From JANQIV01 sp050117315 (lineage in GTDB: Bacteria; Bacteroidota; Ignavibacteria; Ignavibacteriales; Melioribacteraceae), in contig JASFMY010000155.1 of the NCBI GenBank assembly GCA_050117315.1, positions 1-13,570 on the forward strand: a DNA stretch of 13,570 nt, read 5' to 3'. The notes under the pieces were generated by a model that was not told the DNA's origin, did no database searches, and saw nothing but the letters and a program-made list of their open reading frames with translations. A program made the translations under genes and the position numbers. The first letter of the stretch is position 1; every line of letters starts with the position of its first letter. This document shows, one piece after another, positions 1-5,954 of this stretch.

Positions 1-25
1 GCATTTTTTCTCTTAATTCTCCCAT
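1..25 (-). CDS. Start of a leftward gene, partial (only MGELREKM visible)
   Basis: On the minus strand there is a good AAGGAG (complement of 32-37), a 6-nt gap and then ATG at 25-23, reading MGELREKM before the window ends. Only eight residues are visible, so no function can be assigned. The spacing and quality of the ribosome-binding site are the only support. If real, its promoter must lie within the first bases of the rightward gene that starts about 25 bp away. Confidence 0.4.
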
Positions 26-50
26 TTCTTACTCCTTAATTTTTGTGGTG

Positions 51-1847
51 ATGAGAGAATATAAAAAATACTCACTCAATATTTCAATGAACACGGTGCT
101 GCCGCTTTGGCGGTTTCGTTCAACAAATAAATTATTTGAAAATTATTTAGAGATAATTTTAAATAATATTTCTGATAAAATTACTTTACAAGAACTGGAC
201 GATAATTTTGATAAACATATTAATATTGAGAGATTAAATGGGCTTCAAGAAATATTAGAAGCCAGACAGTTTGTAGTAATTGACGAGATAGTTAGAAAAA
301 AAAATAATATTAACAAATTGATCACAGTTTTTTTCCCTGATAATCAAGAGATAGAGGAAAAGGAATTTCAAATATTTTTAAGTCAAATTGTTCCTTCCTT
401 TCAAGCAATGTTACTATATTGTCGTCTAACAAAATCAAAGTTTTTTTATTCCATTCCTTTTTTCGAAGAAAGAATTGATCGAATCGAAAATGCTAGTTTA
501 ACTGTTATGTCCAAGGATGAATTTTCAATAAATGAAAATTTATTCGATTTTGGTAAAAATATCTTTAGACCAATTTTTCAAAAAACGGAAGCTCTTAAAA
601 GTCATTTGGATAATAAATTATCAAAAGAAATTGCGAAAAGATCCCTAGAAGATACTGAGTTAAGAGACCAAATTTCAAAAATTTTAGATTCTATTTTTGG
701 TCGCAAAGATGAAAATCATCCTGAAAAGGATATCAAAAATCTAAAAAATTTGCTTGCAGAGTTGTGTATTCTTGGAAGTAAGCTTAAAAATAAAAAACAT
801 GAAGGATCCAATTTGCAATTTACATTTATTTTGGCACAAGTTGATTCAATTGGTAAAAGATTCAAATCGATCCATTCTCTCGGTGAAAGTATAATGCATC
901 ATTTAGATTTATTAAAAAGTTTCAATACAGCTAAAGCAATAATAAACGGTAATTTTGCTTTTCTTCAAAGAGATAATATCGCACTTTTTGCTCCTTTTCC
1001 CAGTGGTGAATTGTCCTTTACCCATATTGTCGATTTAGATAAACATCCAATCTCTACAGAACAATATCTTGATCAAAGACAAAATCTCTTATGTAATTCA
1101 TCATATGGAGAAGAGATATACATAGTAGCTACATTTAAGGAAGGTATAACCGCTTTATATAATAATGGTAAAATAGTTGCTAGAACTAGACAATTTAGTA
1201 ATGAGTGGGAGGAATACAATACTTCGAAATTCAATAAATACTTTAGTGATTTGTCCCAAACAATTAGTGTTCATTGTAAAAATGAAATGAAAAATATAAA
1301 AAATGTTGATAAATTGATTGAAGTTGTAAAAGCGATCTCGGAAAATCCAAATAAAGGAGGAATGTTCATTATATGTGATTCCATGAAATTCATAGATAGT
1401 GAAAGGGTTAGACATATGACAGAAGTATTCGATCTAGTTGAAGGTAAATCTCTTGATAAGATAGATATAAAACAACTTTATGAATTAGCAACACAGGATG
1501 GAGCAACTATAATTGACTACAAAACATCTCGAATTACTGGGAGATGGCAATTACCAACATTAAATCCCTCTAAATACAAAGTAGCAAATGGTATGACAGT
1601 AGAAGATTATCTTCTTAAAGAATTCAAAGACAAGCCAGAAAGTATTGATAATCCTTTACATAAACGTTTTGAGTGGGGAAGTAGACATTTATCTTCTTGG
1701 GCAATTACTTTTGGAGATATTAAAAAAATGTTAACAGGAAATGAGTTTGAAGACGCATTTAATGTTTTATCAATATGTGTTTCATCTGATGGACCTGTTT
1801 TTGTTTTTAAAGAAGGTAAAATAATTCACCCTTGGCCACAATCGTAA
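51..1847 (+). CDS. Divergent DisA-type diadenylate cyclase / nucleotide-sensor domain protein
   Basis: A 598-600 aa cytosolic protein without signal peptide or membrane segment. The N-terminal ~350 residues are helical and charged and match nothing I recognise. The C-terminal ~250 residues look like a DisA_N (DAC) domain. Numbering from GTG-45, residues 481-490 read LATQDGATII (the DGA motif), residues 545-553 read GSRHLSSWA (aligned with the family's GTRHRAA), and residues 577-592 give a strand pattern matching the family's VSEE-G-x-nG-k ending. In true cyclases these motifs bind ATP and condense two ATP to c-di-AMP. Here the second arginine of RHRAA is replaced (RHLSS), so it may be an active cyclase or a catalytically dead sensor of the DACN kind described for immunity and signalling systems. 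Start choice: GTG-45, GTG-48 and ATG-51 are consecutive; ATG-51 is preferred. No clear Shine-Dalgarno is present and the frame stays open to the window edge, so a longer N-terminus is possible. livK follows after 19 nt. AT content is higher than in livH and livM. Confidence 0.65.
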   Translation: MREYKKYSLNISMNTVLPLWRFRSTNKLFENYLEIILNNISDKITLQELDDNFDKHINIERLNGLQEILEARQFVVIDEIVRKKNNINKLITVFFPDNQEIEEKEFQIFLSQIVPSFQAMLLYCRLTKSKFFYSIPFFEERIDRIENASLTVMSKDEFSINENLFDFGKNIFRPIFQKTEALKSHLDNKLSKEIAKRSLEDTELRDQISKILDSIFGRKDENHPEKDIKNLKNLLAELCILGSKLKNKKHEGSNLQFTFILAQVDSIGKRFKSIHSLGESIMHHLDLLKSFNTAKAIINGNFAFLQRDNIALFAPFPSGELSFTHIVDLDKHPISTEQYLDQRQNLLCNSSYGEEIYIVATFKEGITALYNNGKIVARTRQFSNEWEEYNTSKFNKYFSDLSQTISVHCKNEMKNIKNVDKLIEVVKAISENPNKGGMFIICDSMKFIDSERVRHMTEVFDLVEGKSLDKIDIKQLYELATQDGATIIDYKTSRITGRWQLPTLNPSKYKVANGMTVEDYLLKEFKDKPESIDNPLHKRFEWGSRHLSSWAITFGDIKKMLTGNEFEDAFNVLSICVSSDGPVFVFKEGKIIHPWPQS

Positions 1848-1866
1848 AATAAATTTGGAGTTTAAA

Positions 1867-2976
1867 ATGAAGCTTAAGTTTTATGCAATTTACGTTATTG
1901 TCTTTTTGACTTTATCATTACATTCTTGTACAACAGAAAAAGAAGTTGCCTTCAAAGTCGGTGCGTTATTGCCCATGACAGGATCAGGTGCTTTATATGG
2001 TCAATTTGCGTATGAAGGAATGCAGTTGGCGACTGATGAGATAAATCAGAATGGTGGTATCAATGGAAAAAAAATTGAAATAGTTTTGGAAGACAACCAG
2101 TCAAATGCTAAAGATGGTATTTCAGCATTTAGAAGTTTAATACAAAAGGAAGTACCTATTGCCTTAACAGAATTTAGTCCAGTTGTTGTTGCTTGTTCAC
2201 CCTTAGCAAACCAAACAAAAACATTACTACTAAACTGTGGAGCCCAGAGTCCAAAAATTAGGGAGGGAGGCTCGTATGTTTTTAGCATAATTATAGACGC
2301 AAATGTAGAAGCTAAAAATATGGCTAAATTTTTAATTGATTCGTTAGTGATTGATAAAGTTGCGACATATGTAATTAATACAGAAACTGGAATAAATACT
2401 AGAGAAGTTTTCATTGAAGAATTTAAAAATTTGGGAGGTGAAATATTAACAAGTGAGGTTCATGAGCAAGGTGCAACCGACTTTAAATCAGCTTTAGCTA
2501 GAATTAAAAGTACAAAAGCTCAAGCAACTTATTTAATCTCTCTAGTGAAAGAATCAGCACAAATTTTAAAGCAGGCTTATGAAATAGGATTTAAAACTCA
2601 GTGGTTAAGTTATGCATCTTTCCCTGGGCCGGATATAATCAATATTGCTGAACAAAGTGCTGAAGGTGCTATTTATACTTATCCCTTTTTTGATACTTCA
2701 AGTAAAATGTCTGAAGAATTCATTAAATTGTATTTTGAGAAGTATAGTAGAAATCCAGAAATATACGCTGCTACATTTTATGATGGGGTTAAATTAGTTG
2801 CTGAAGCATTTAAAAATGGAAAATTCTCTGGCAAGGAGATTAAACAACACTTTAATGAAGTTAAATTTATAGGAGTTACAGGTCTAACCGAATTTAAGGA
2901 AGGAAACTGGGTTAATAAACCTGTAGAGTTTATGACAGTTAAGAATGGAACTTTTACAAAATACAAGAAGAAATGA
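1867..2976 (+). CDS. livK: Branched-chain amino acid-type ABC transporter substrate-binding lipoprotein
   Basis: 369 aa periplasmic-binding-protein fold type I (LivJ/LivK, Peripla_BP_6). ATG-1867 is chosen over an upstream TTG at 1855 because GGAG (1857-1860) lies 6 nt upstream of it. The signal peptide MKLKFYAIYVIVFLTLSLHS is followed by Cys21, a Bacteroidota-style lipobox (LHSC), so the mature protein should be a membrane-anchored lipoprotein. The family N-terminal pattern is clear just after it: VGALLPMTGSGALYGQFAYE, then DEINQNGGINGKKIEI with an LEDNQS acidic turn. It would capture the ligand for the LivHMGF complex encoded downstream; the actual ligand (Leu/Ile/Val, another amino acid, urea or an amide) cannot be read from sequence. 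livH now lies 3 kb away, so the ancestral operon has been split by insertions. Its TGA overlaps the next ATG (ATGA, 2973-2976). Confidence 0.9.
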   Translation: MKLKFYAIYVIVFLTLSLHSCTTEKEVAFKVGALLPMTGSGALYGQFAYEGMQLATDEINQNGGINGKKIEIVLEDNQSNAKDGISAFRSLIQKEVPIALTEFSPVVVACSPLANQTKTLLLNCGAQSPKIREGGSYVFSIIIDANVEAKNMAKFLIDSLVIDKVATYVINTETGINTREVFIEEFKNLGGEILTSEVHEQGATDFKSALARIKSTKAQATYLISLVKESAQILKQAYEIGFKTQWLSYASFPGPDIINIAEQSAEGAIYTYPFFDTSSKMSEEFIKLYFEKYSRNPEIYAATFYDGVKLVAEAFKNGKFSGKEIKQHFNEVKFIGVTGLTEFKEGNWVNKPVEFMTVKNGTFTKYKKK

Positions 2977-3164
2977 GAGCAGAATACGATCTCAATTATT
3001 CAAAAGCCAAACCGAACCGTTTTGCAGATATTGTTAAAGAAAAAGTAGTTCTTTATCCTATAGATGAAGATGTTGCAAAAGTTTTCCAGAATGCAGACGA
3101 GGTTAATAATGCACTTCGTGCAATCATAAATGCAATGCCTAAAAAACGGGATGCTGGTAACTAG
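2973..3164 (+). CDS. BrnA-like antitoxin-like small protein, copy 1 (truncated by repeat)
   Basis: 63 aa, beginning MRAEYDLNYSKAKPNRFAD, then VVLYPIDEDVAKVF and an xxVNNALRAIINAM helix. The EYD-SKAKPNxxA opening followed by an 'I-DEDV-xx-F' strand/helix is the layout of small CopG/BrnA-type antitoxin-like proteins. No cognate toxin gene is adjacent. The start overlaps the livK stop (ATGA), which would allow translational coupling. The last residues (KKRDAGN) are encoded where the 7-bp repeat array begins, so the reading frame ends in repeat DNA. It is a close paralogue, at about 85-90% nucleotide identity by eye over 160 bp, of the gene at 3883. Function is inferred from overall shape only. 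Confidence 0.55.
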   Translation: MRAEYDLNYSKAKPNRFADIVKEKVVLYPIDEDVAKVFQNADEVNNALRAIINAMPKKRDAGN

Positions 3165-3220
3165 ATACTGGATGCAGGATGCTGGTATCTTACTGCTAGT
3201 ATCCAGAATCGAGTATCTAG
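3161..3220. repeat. 60-bp repeat cassette with 8-bp terminal inverted repeats, copy 1
   Basis: Begins CTAGATAC and ends GTATCTAG, which are exact reverse complements. It matches 4790-4849 at 59 of 60 positions, the difference being T/A at 3200. The interior is made of degenerate CTGG/CCAG heptads. It starts 4 bp before the end of the antitoxin-like gene copy 1. Confidence 0.85.
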
Positions 3221-3310
3221 GTACTGGATACTGGTTCCTTGTTTCTTGATACTGGATAGTGGTATCCTACAACTAGAATCCAGAATCGTGTATCTAGATA
3301 CTGGTTACTA
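3221..3310. repeat. Degenerate 7-bp repeat array with a second, diverged cassette
   Basis: Continues the 3161-3220 cassette. Units such as GTACTGG, ATACTGG and ATAGTGG are followed by CTAGAATCCAGAATCGTGTA and TCTAG, a diverged copy of the right half of the cassette (about 3270-3299). No reading frame of interest. Confidence 0.75.
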
Positions 3311-3346
3311 TTGATTAAGGGGTGCTGAATGCTTAATTTTAATCAA
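3311..3346. other. Inverted repeat TTGATTAA / TTAATCAA before an antitoxin gene
   Basis: Perfect 8-bp arms at 3311-3318 and 3339-3346 with a 20-nt loop, located 17 nt before the start of the RelE-type antitoxin gene. It could be an autoregulatory operator or a weak hairpin. The position is suggestive, but there is no second copy to confirm it. Confidence 0.3.
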
Positions 3347-3362
3347 AATAAAATAACAGGAA

Positions 3363-3563
3363 ATGGAAGCGATAAAGAAAAAATATATTACAGACGAAAA
3401 CAATAACAGGATAGCTGTTCAGATTGATATAGATACATTTAAAAAGATTGAAGATGTACTGGAAAATTATGCCCTTGTACAATTGATAAAAGAAGATAAC
3501 AGCGAGAGCCTTTATATCAAAGAAGCAGAAGAATTTTATAAAAAACTGCCGAAAGAAAAGTGA
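3363..3563 (+). CDS. RelE-system antitoxin (small Phd/RelB-like)
   Basis: 66 aa: MEAIKKKYITDENNNRIAVQ, then a helical DTFKKIEDVLENYAL and an acidic tail ending in EEFYKKLPKEK. The pattern 'KKYIxDENNxRIAVQIDxxTFxKIExxLENY' is a common bacterial antitoxin type found directly upstream of RelE-like mRNA interferases. AGGA at 3358-3361 lies just upstream of ATG-3363. The stop TGA (3561-3563) overlaps a GTG start of the downstream toxin relic (GTGA), the usual coupling for these pairs. Because that toxin is broken, this is probably a solitary antitoxin, still intact and able to act on related toxins or to persist by drift. Confidence 0.7.
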   Translation: MEAIKKKYITDENNNRIAVQIDIDTFKKIEDVLENYALVQLIKEDNSESLYIKEAEEFYKKLPKEK

Positions 3564-3761
3564 TAGTAAAATACGGGAAACAATTCTTAAAAGAGCTTGC
3601 CCGCATACCTTCTAAACAAAGAATCCCTATAGAGAAATTTATTTTTAATGAACTGCCCGGATATAATAACTTATATGAATGCACAAAGATAGAATCTCTG
3701 AAAGGATATAAACATTTTAGCGGGTTATAATGACAAAGATTCAATTTATGATAATACTTGA
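3560..3761 (+). pseudogene. RelE-family toxin, inactivated by internal deletion and frameshift
   Basis: From GTG-3560 the frame reads MIVKYGKQFLKELARIPSKQ and continues through IEKFIFNELPGYNNLYECTKIE to SLKGYKHF, a typical RelE/ParE-type N-terminus of about 53 residues. It then runs into TAA at 3728-3730 after SGL. The sequence expected next (a Y-x-I-R-x-G-x-Y-R segment) is missing, and its continuation AGYNDKDSIYDNT appears in another frame (3720-3758) before a TGA. The C-terminal catalytic and RNA-contact residues are therefore lost. A 7-bp repeat array begins directly after the break. Confidence 0.7.
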
Positions 3762-3825
3762 TTCTGGTTACTGGATACTTGTTACTGGATGCTGGTGGCT
3801 GGGTTCTGGCAGCTAGGTGCTGGTA
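3758..3825 (+). repeat. 7-bp tandem repeat array (NNNCTGG), about nine units
   Basis: Successive 7-mers keep a CTGG/CTTG/CTAG core, for example TTACTGG, ATACTTG, ATGCTGG, TGGCTGG, GTTCTGG, CAGCTAG and GTGCTGG. The phase is held for roughly 65 bp. The rest of the spacer up to 3882 is AT-rich with no feature I can name. Confidence 0.85.
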
Positions 3826-3882
3826 ATAAATTAATGTTGCTTTCTATTGGTAGCTTAGCTGTAATTAAAAAAGAAAATTGAT

Positions 3883-4152
3883 ATGAAAAACGAATATGAT
3901 CTTGATTATTCAAAAGCCAAGCCGAACCGTTTTGCAGATGTAGTTAAAGAGGAAGTAGTTCTTTACCCCATAGATGAAGATGTTGCAAAAGTGTTTAGAA
4001 ATGCAGAAGAGGCTAATAATGCACTTCGTGCAATCATAAATGTAATGACTAAAAAACAGGATGCTGGTATCTTACTGCTAGAATCCAGGATCGAGCATCT
4101 AGAAAGTAGTAACCGGATATATACGCTTGACATATATAGTTGGAATGAATAA
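3883..4152 (+). CDS. BrnA-like antitoxin-like small protein, copy 2 (repeat-encoded tail)
   Basis: 89 aa. Residues 1-59 repeat the 2973 protein closely (MKNEYDLDYSKAKPNRFADV, VVLYPIDEDVAKVF, NNALRAIINVM). From about residue 59 onward (DAGILLLESRIEHLES...) the codons come from the dispersed repeat cassette at 4057-4102, so the extra C-terminal 30 residues are an accidental extension through repeat DNA. The conserved part is an antitoxin-like fold with an N-terminal EYD-SKAKPN motif. The gene ends 8 nt before higB. It might be a former antitoxin captured next to higBA rather than a third working component. Confidence 0.55.
   Translation: MKNEYDLDYSKAKPNRFADVVKEEVVLYPIDEDVAKVFRNAEEANNALRAIINVMTKKQDAGILLLESRIEHLESSNRIYTLDIYSWNE
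4057..4102. repeat. 46-bp copy of the repeat cassette, inside a reading frame
   Basis: CAGGATGCTGGTATCTTACT onward matches 3175-3220 and 4804-4849 with only a few differences, but lacks the left CTAGATAC end. It encodes residues about 59-74 of the antitoxin-like copy 2. Confidence 0.85.
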
Positions 4153-4160
4153 TTTTAGTC

Positions 4161-4442
4161 ATGATTAAATCGTTCAAAGATAATGAAGCGGAAAAGATAT
4201 ATAACCAAGAATATTCTAAAAAATTACCCCGGGAAATACAATACCGGGCATTAAAGAAATTGATACTGTTAAACAGTGCCGAAAATGAAAATGATTTAAT
4301 CATTCCTTATTCCAATCATTTTGAACATTTAAAAGGGAATAGGAAAGGTGAATGCTCAATAAGAATTAACCAACAGTGGAGAATATGTTTCAAATTTAAG
4401 AACGGTAATGCGTATGATGTAGGTATTGAAGATTATCATTAA
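4161..4442 (+). CDS. higB: HigB-type mRNA interferase toxin
   Basis: 93 aa RelE/ParE-superfamily toxin of the HigB (plasmid maintenance killer) type. The diagnostic C-terminal block is intact: HFEHLKGNRKGECSIRINQQ at residues 53-72, then WRICF and a terminal YDVGIEDYH. These proteins cleave mRNA on the ribosome. Length and both ends fit the family. The order toxin-then-antitoxin with higA 16 nt downstream is the standard higBA layout. Upstream of ATG-4161 there is only a weak GGAATGA. It is the only complete toxin-antitoxin pair of the RelE superfamily in the window. Confidence 0.88.
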   Translation: MIKSFKDNEAEKIYNQEYSKKLPREIQYRALKKLILLNSAENENDLIIPYSNHFEHLKGNRKGECSIRINQQWRICFKFKNGNAYDVGIEDYH

Positions 4443-4458
4443 TGAAAGGAGAAATAAA

Positions 4459-4764
4459 ATGGGAGAATCAAAAATGATAAAGACACCGGGTGCGGGTGAA
4501 ATATTACGCGAAGAATTTCTCGAACCTTTAGGGATAACAGCCTACCGTTTGTCAAAGGAGATTAATGTATCAACAACTACAATTCTTAATATATTAAACG
4601 GTAAACGGAAAATTACCGTTGATACTGCACTGAGATTATCCCGCTTTTTCGGTAATTCGGAACGCTTCTGGCTTAACTTACAGAATGATATTGATTTGAG
4701 AAACCAGCGTGAAAAACTACGTTCTGATCTTGAAAAAATAACACCATTAAAAATAAGCGCGTAA
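4459..4764 (+). CDS. higA: HigA-type helix-turn-helix antitoxin
   Basis: 101 aa XRE-family antitoxin. ATG-4459 is chosen rather than the in-frame ATG at 4426 because AAAGGAG (4445-4451) sits 7 nt upstream and the earlier start would overlap higB. The protein begins MGESKMIKTPGAGEILREEF. A helix-turn-helix follows at residues ~23-55 (GITAYRLSKEINVSTTTILN ... KRKITVDTALRLSRFFG), then the family's FWLNLQNDIDLR helix. It should neutralise HigB and repress the operon. The first half of this gene was duplicated to 10805-10969. Confidence 0.9.
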   Translation: MGESKMIKTPGAGEILREEFLEPLGITAYRLSKEINVSTTTILNILNGKRKITVDTALRLSRFFGNSERFWLNLQNDIDLRNQREKLRSDLEKITPLKISA

Positions 4765-4789
4765 TAATATTGTGGCTGGGTACTGGATT

Positions 4790-4849
4790 CTAGATACTGG
4801 ATGCAGGATGCTGGTATCTTACTGCTAGAATCCAGAATCGAGTATCTAG
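4790..4849. repeat. 60-bp repeat cassette with 8-bp terminal inverted repeats, copy 2
   Basis: CTAGATAC at 4790-4797 and GTATCTAG at 4842-4849 bound a near-identical copy of 3161-3220. It is preceded by heptads (GGCTGGGTACTGGATT, from 4773). It lies 25 bp after the higA stop. Confidence 0.88.
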
Positions 4850-4891
4850 CAACTAGTTGCTTGTTCGTCTTAAAAAGTGCTTTGAGCTTTA

Positions 4892-4925
4892 TATACAATA
4901 GTATATATTTGTATACAAAAGTATA
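4892..4925. promoter_or_regulatory. Tandem palindromic operators TATAC-N4-GTATA before the MNT/HEPN operon
   Basis: Two 14-bp sites, TATACAATAGTATA (4892-4905) and TATACAAAAGTATA (4912-4925), have centres exactly 20 bp apart, about two helical turns, and so lie on the same face of the DNA. The second site ends 8 nt before ATG-4934 and would cover the ribosome-binding region. Together with the winged-HTH domain of the first gene this suggests autoregulation. The regulator is inferred, not shown. Confidence 0.6.
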
Positions 4926-4933
4926 TAAACATT

Positions 4934-5545
4934 ATGTTAATACACAGAACATTTGACGAGGTATTCAGAACAAGATCCAATGTCGCCGTAATGCGTGCTT
5001 TAATAGATACCAATACCGGTTTTACGGGTAATGAAGTAGCACGGGTTTCCGGTATGAATCCCCGTTCCGCATTTAAAGCATTAACATTGCTGGAAAATCT
5101 AGGTATAGTAAACCGGCAGATCGGCGGCAGAGATCATATCTTTACCTTAAACCGCGAACATTATTTAGTACGGGAAGCAATTCTTAAAGTTTACCAGACA
5201 GAGTACAAGTTCAGAGACGAAATATTTAAAGAGCTGGAATCAATTCTTAAGAAAAGAGTCTATAGCGCGGTTATATTCGGCAGCACAGCCAGGAAAGAAG
5301 AAACCGCCTTATCGGATCTTGATATTTGCTGTATAGTCGACAACCAAACAGATCAAACATTTGTGAGAGATGCGTTAAATAAAAAATCACAAATGTTATA
5401 TAAAAAATTCGGGATTAAACTGGCTCCTATATTTTTTATGAAACAGCAATTCATAAAAAAAAGCAAATCCAGGCTGATAAGAAGTATAACGGATGAAGGA
5501 ATATTAATTACCGGGAAAAGTCCAAAAGGTTTGTTAAATGACTAA
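4934..5545 (+). CDS. Winged-HTH / MNT nucleotidyltransferase fusion (antitoxin-type)
   Basis: 203 aa. Residues ~1-75 form a winged helix-turn-helix (TGNEVARVSGMNPRSAFKAL, then LLENLGIVNRQIGGRDHIFTL with an NR-Q wing). Residues ~105-190 are a minimal nucleotidyltransferase domain with GSTAR at 116-120 and SDLD at 127-130, the GSx10DxD metal-binding signature. The third acidic residue is not obvious. MNT proteins paired with HEPN partners act as antitoxins, in characterised cases by AMP-ylating the HEPN toxin. The HTH fusion adds a likely DNA-binding role at the TATAC-N4-GTATA sites upstream. The reading frame overlaps the HEPN gene by 8 nt. There is no Shine-Dalgarno before ATG-4934. GC content and codon use resemble livH more than livK. 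Confidence 0.85.
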   Translation: MLIHRTFDEVFRTRSNVAVMRALIDTNTGFTGNEVARVSGMNPRSAFKALTLLENLGIVNRQIGGRDHIFTLNREHYLVREAILKVYQTEYKFRDEIFKELESILKKRVYSAVIFGSTARKEETALSDLDICCIVDNQTDQTFVRDALNKKSQMLYKKFGIKLAPIFFMKQQFIKKSKSRLIRSITDEGILITGKSPKGLLND

Positions 5546-5948
5546 ACGAAAGGGACAAAAACCGGTTCCGCGTGTTCAGTATAAAAAATATTTAGATACT
5601 GCCGGGCATTTTTATAAAGCGGCTAAAGATTCAATTGAGCTGGAATATTGGACAGCCGCGGGTGTGTTGATAGTTCACTCTGCAATCGCATTTACCGATA
5701 CTTTATGTATTAAACTCGGCGGGGTTAGAAGTACTGCAGATGATCACGACGATGCAATAAATCTGCTCGAGAAAATTATTCCTGATAGTGAAGACAAAAC
5801 TAAAGCTCTCAACCAGTTGAAAAGAATTATAGAAGAAAAGACTAGGGTTTCCTATCTTGGTGAGTTATATACTGCAAAAAAAGCCGGCGAAATGTGGAAA
5901 CGGCTGGAGAGATTCAGGAAATGGGCTGTGGATGTTTTGGAAAGATAA
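5538..5948 (+). CDS. HEPN domain protein (partner of the MNT protein)
   Basis: 136 aa all-helical HEPN protein. The core helices are visible: YKKYLDTAGHFYKAAKDSIE (15-34), WTAAGVLIVHSAIAFTDTLC (38-57), and the conserved DHDDAINLLEKIIP helix at 69-82. In HEPN ribonucleases the catalytic motif is R-x4-6-H; the equivalent place here reads TRVSYLGELY (102-111), with R103 but no histidine, so RNase activity by the standard mechanism is doubtful. This HEPN subtype, with HSAIA...D and DH, commonly sits after an MNT gene. Overlap with the upstream gene (ATG-5538 inside its last codons) implies translational coupling. livH begins 6 nt after its stop, so the pair is tightly wedged into the transporter operon. 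Confidence 0.8.
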   Translation: MTKRKGQKPVPRVQYKKYLDTAGHFYKAAKDSIELEYWTAAGVLIVHSAIAFTDTLCIKLGGVRSTADDHDDAINLLEKIIPDSEDKTKALNQLKRIIEEKTRVSYLGELYTAKKAGEMWKRLERFRKWAVDVLER

Positions 5949-5954
5949 AACAAA

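Noticed and set aside
1..25. Phage-type integrase start (MGELREKM resembles some recombinase N-termini)
   Set aside because: Eight residues are too few to support a family assignment.
4426..4458. Longer HigA start at ATG-4426
   Set aside because: It would overlap the higB end by 17 nt and has no ribosome-binding site, whereas ATG-4459 has AAAGGAG at a 7-nt distance.
3161..4849. CRISPR-like array
   Set aside because: The repeats are 7-bp degenerate or 60-bp dispersed units without regular unique spacers, and no cas genes are present.
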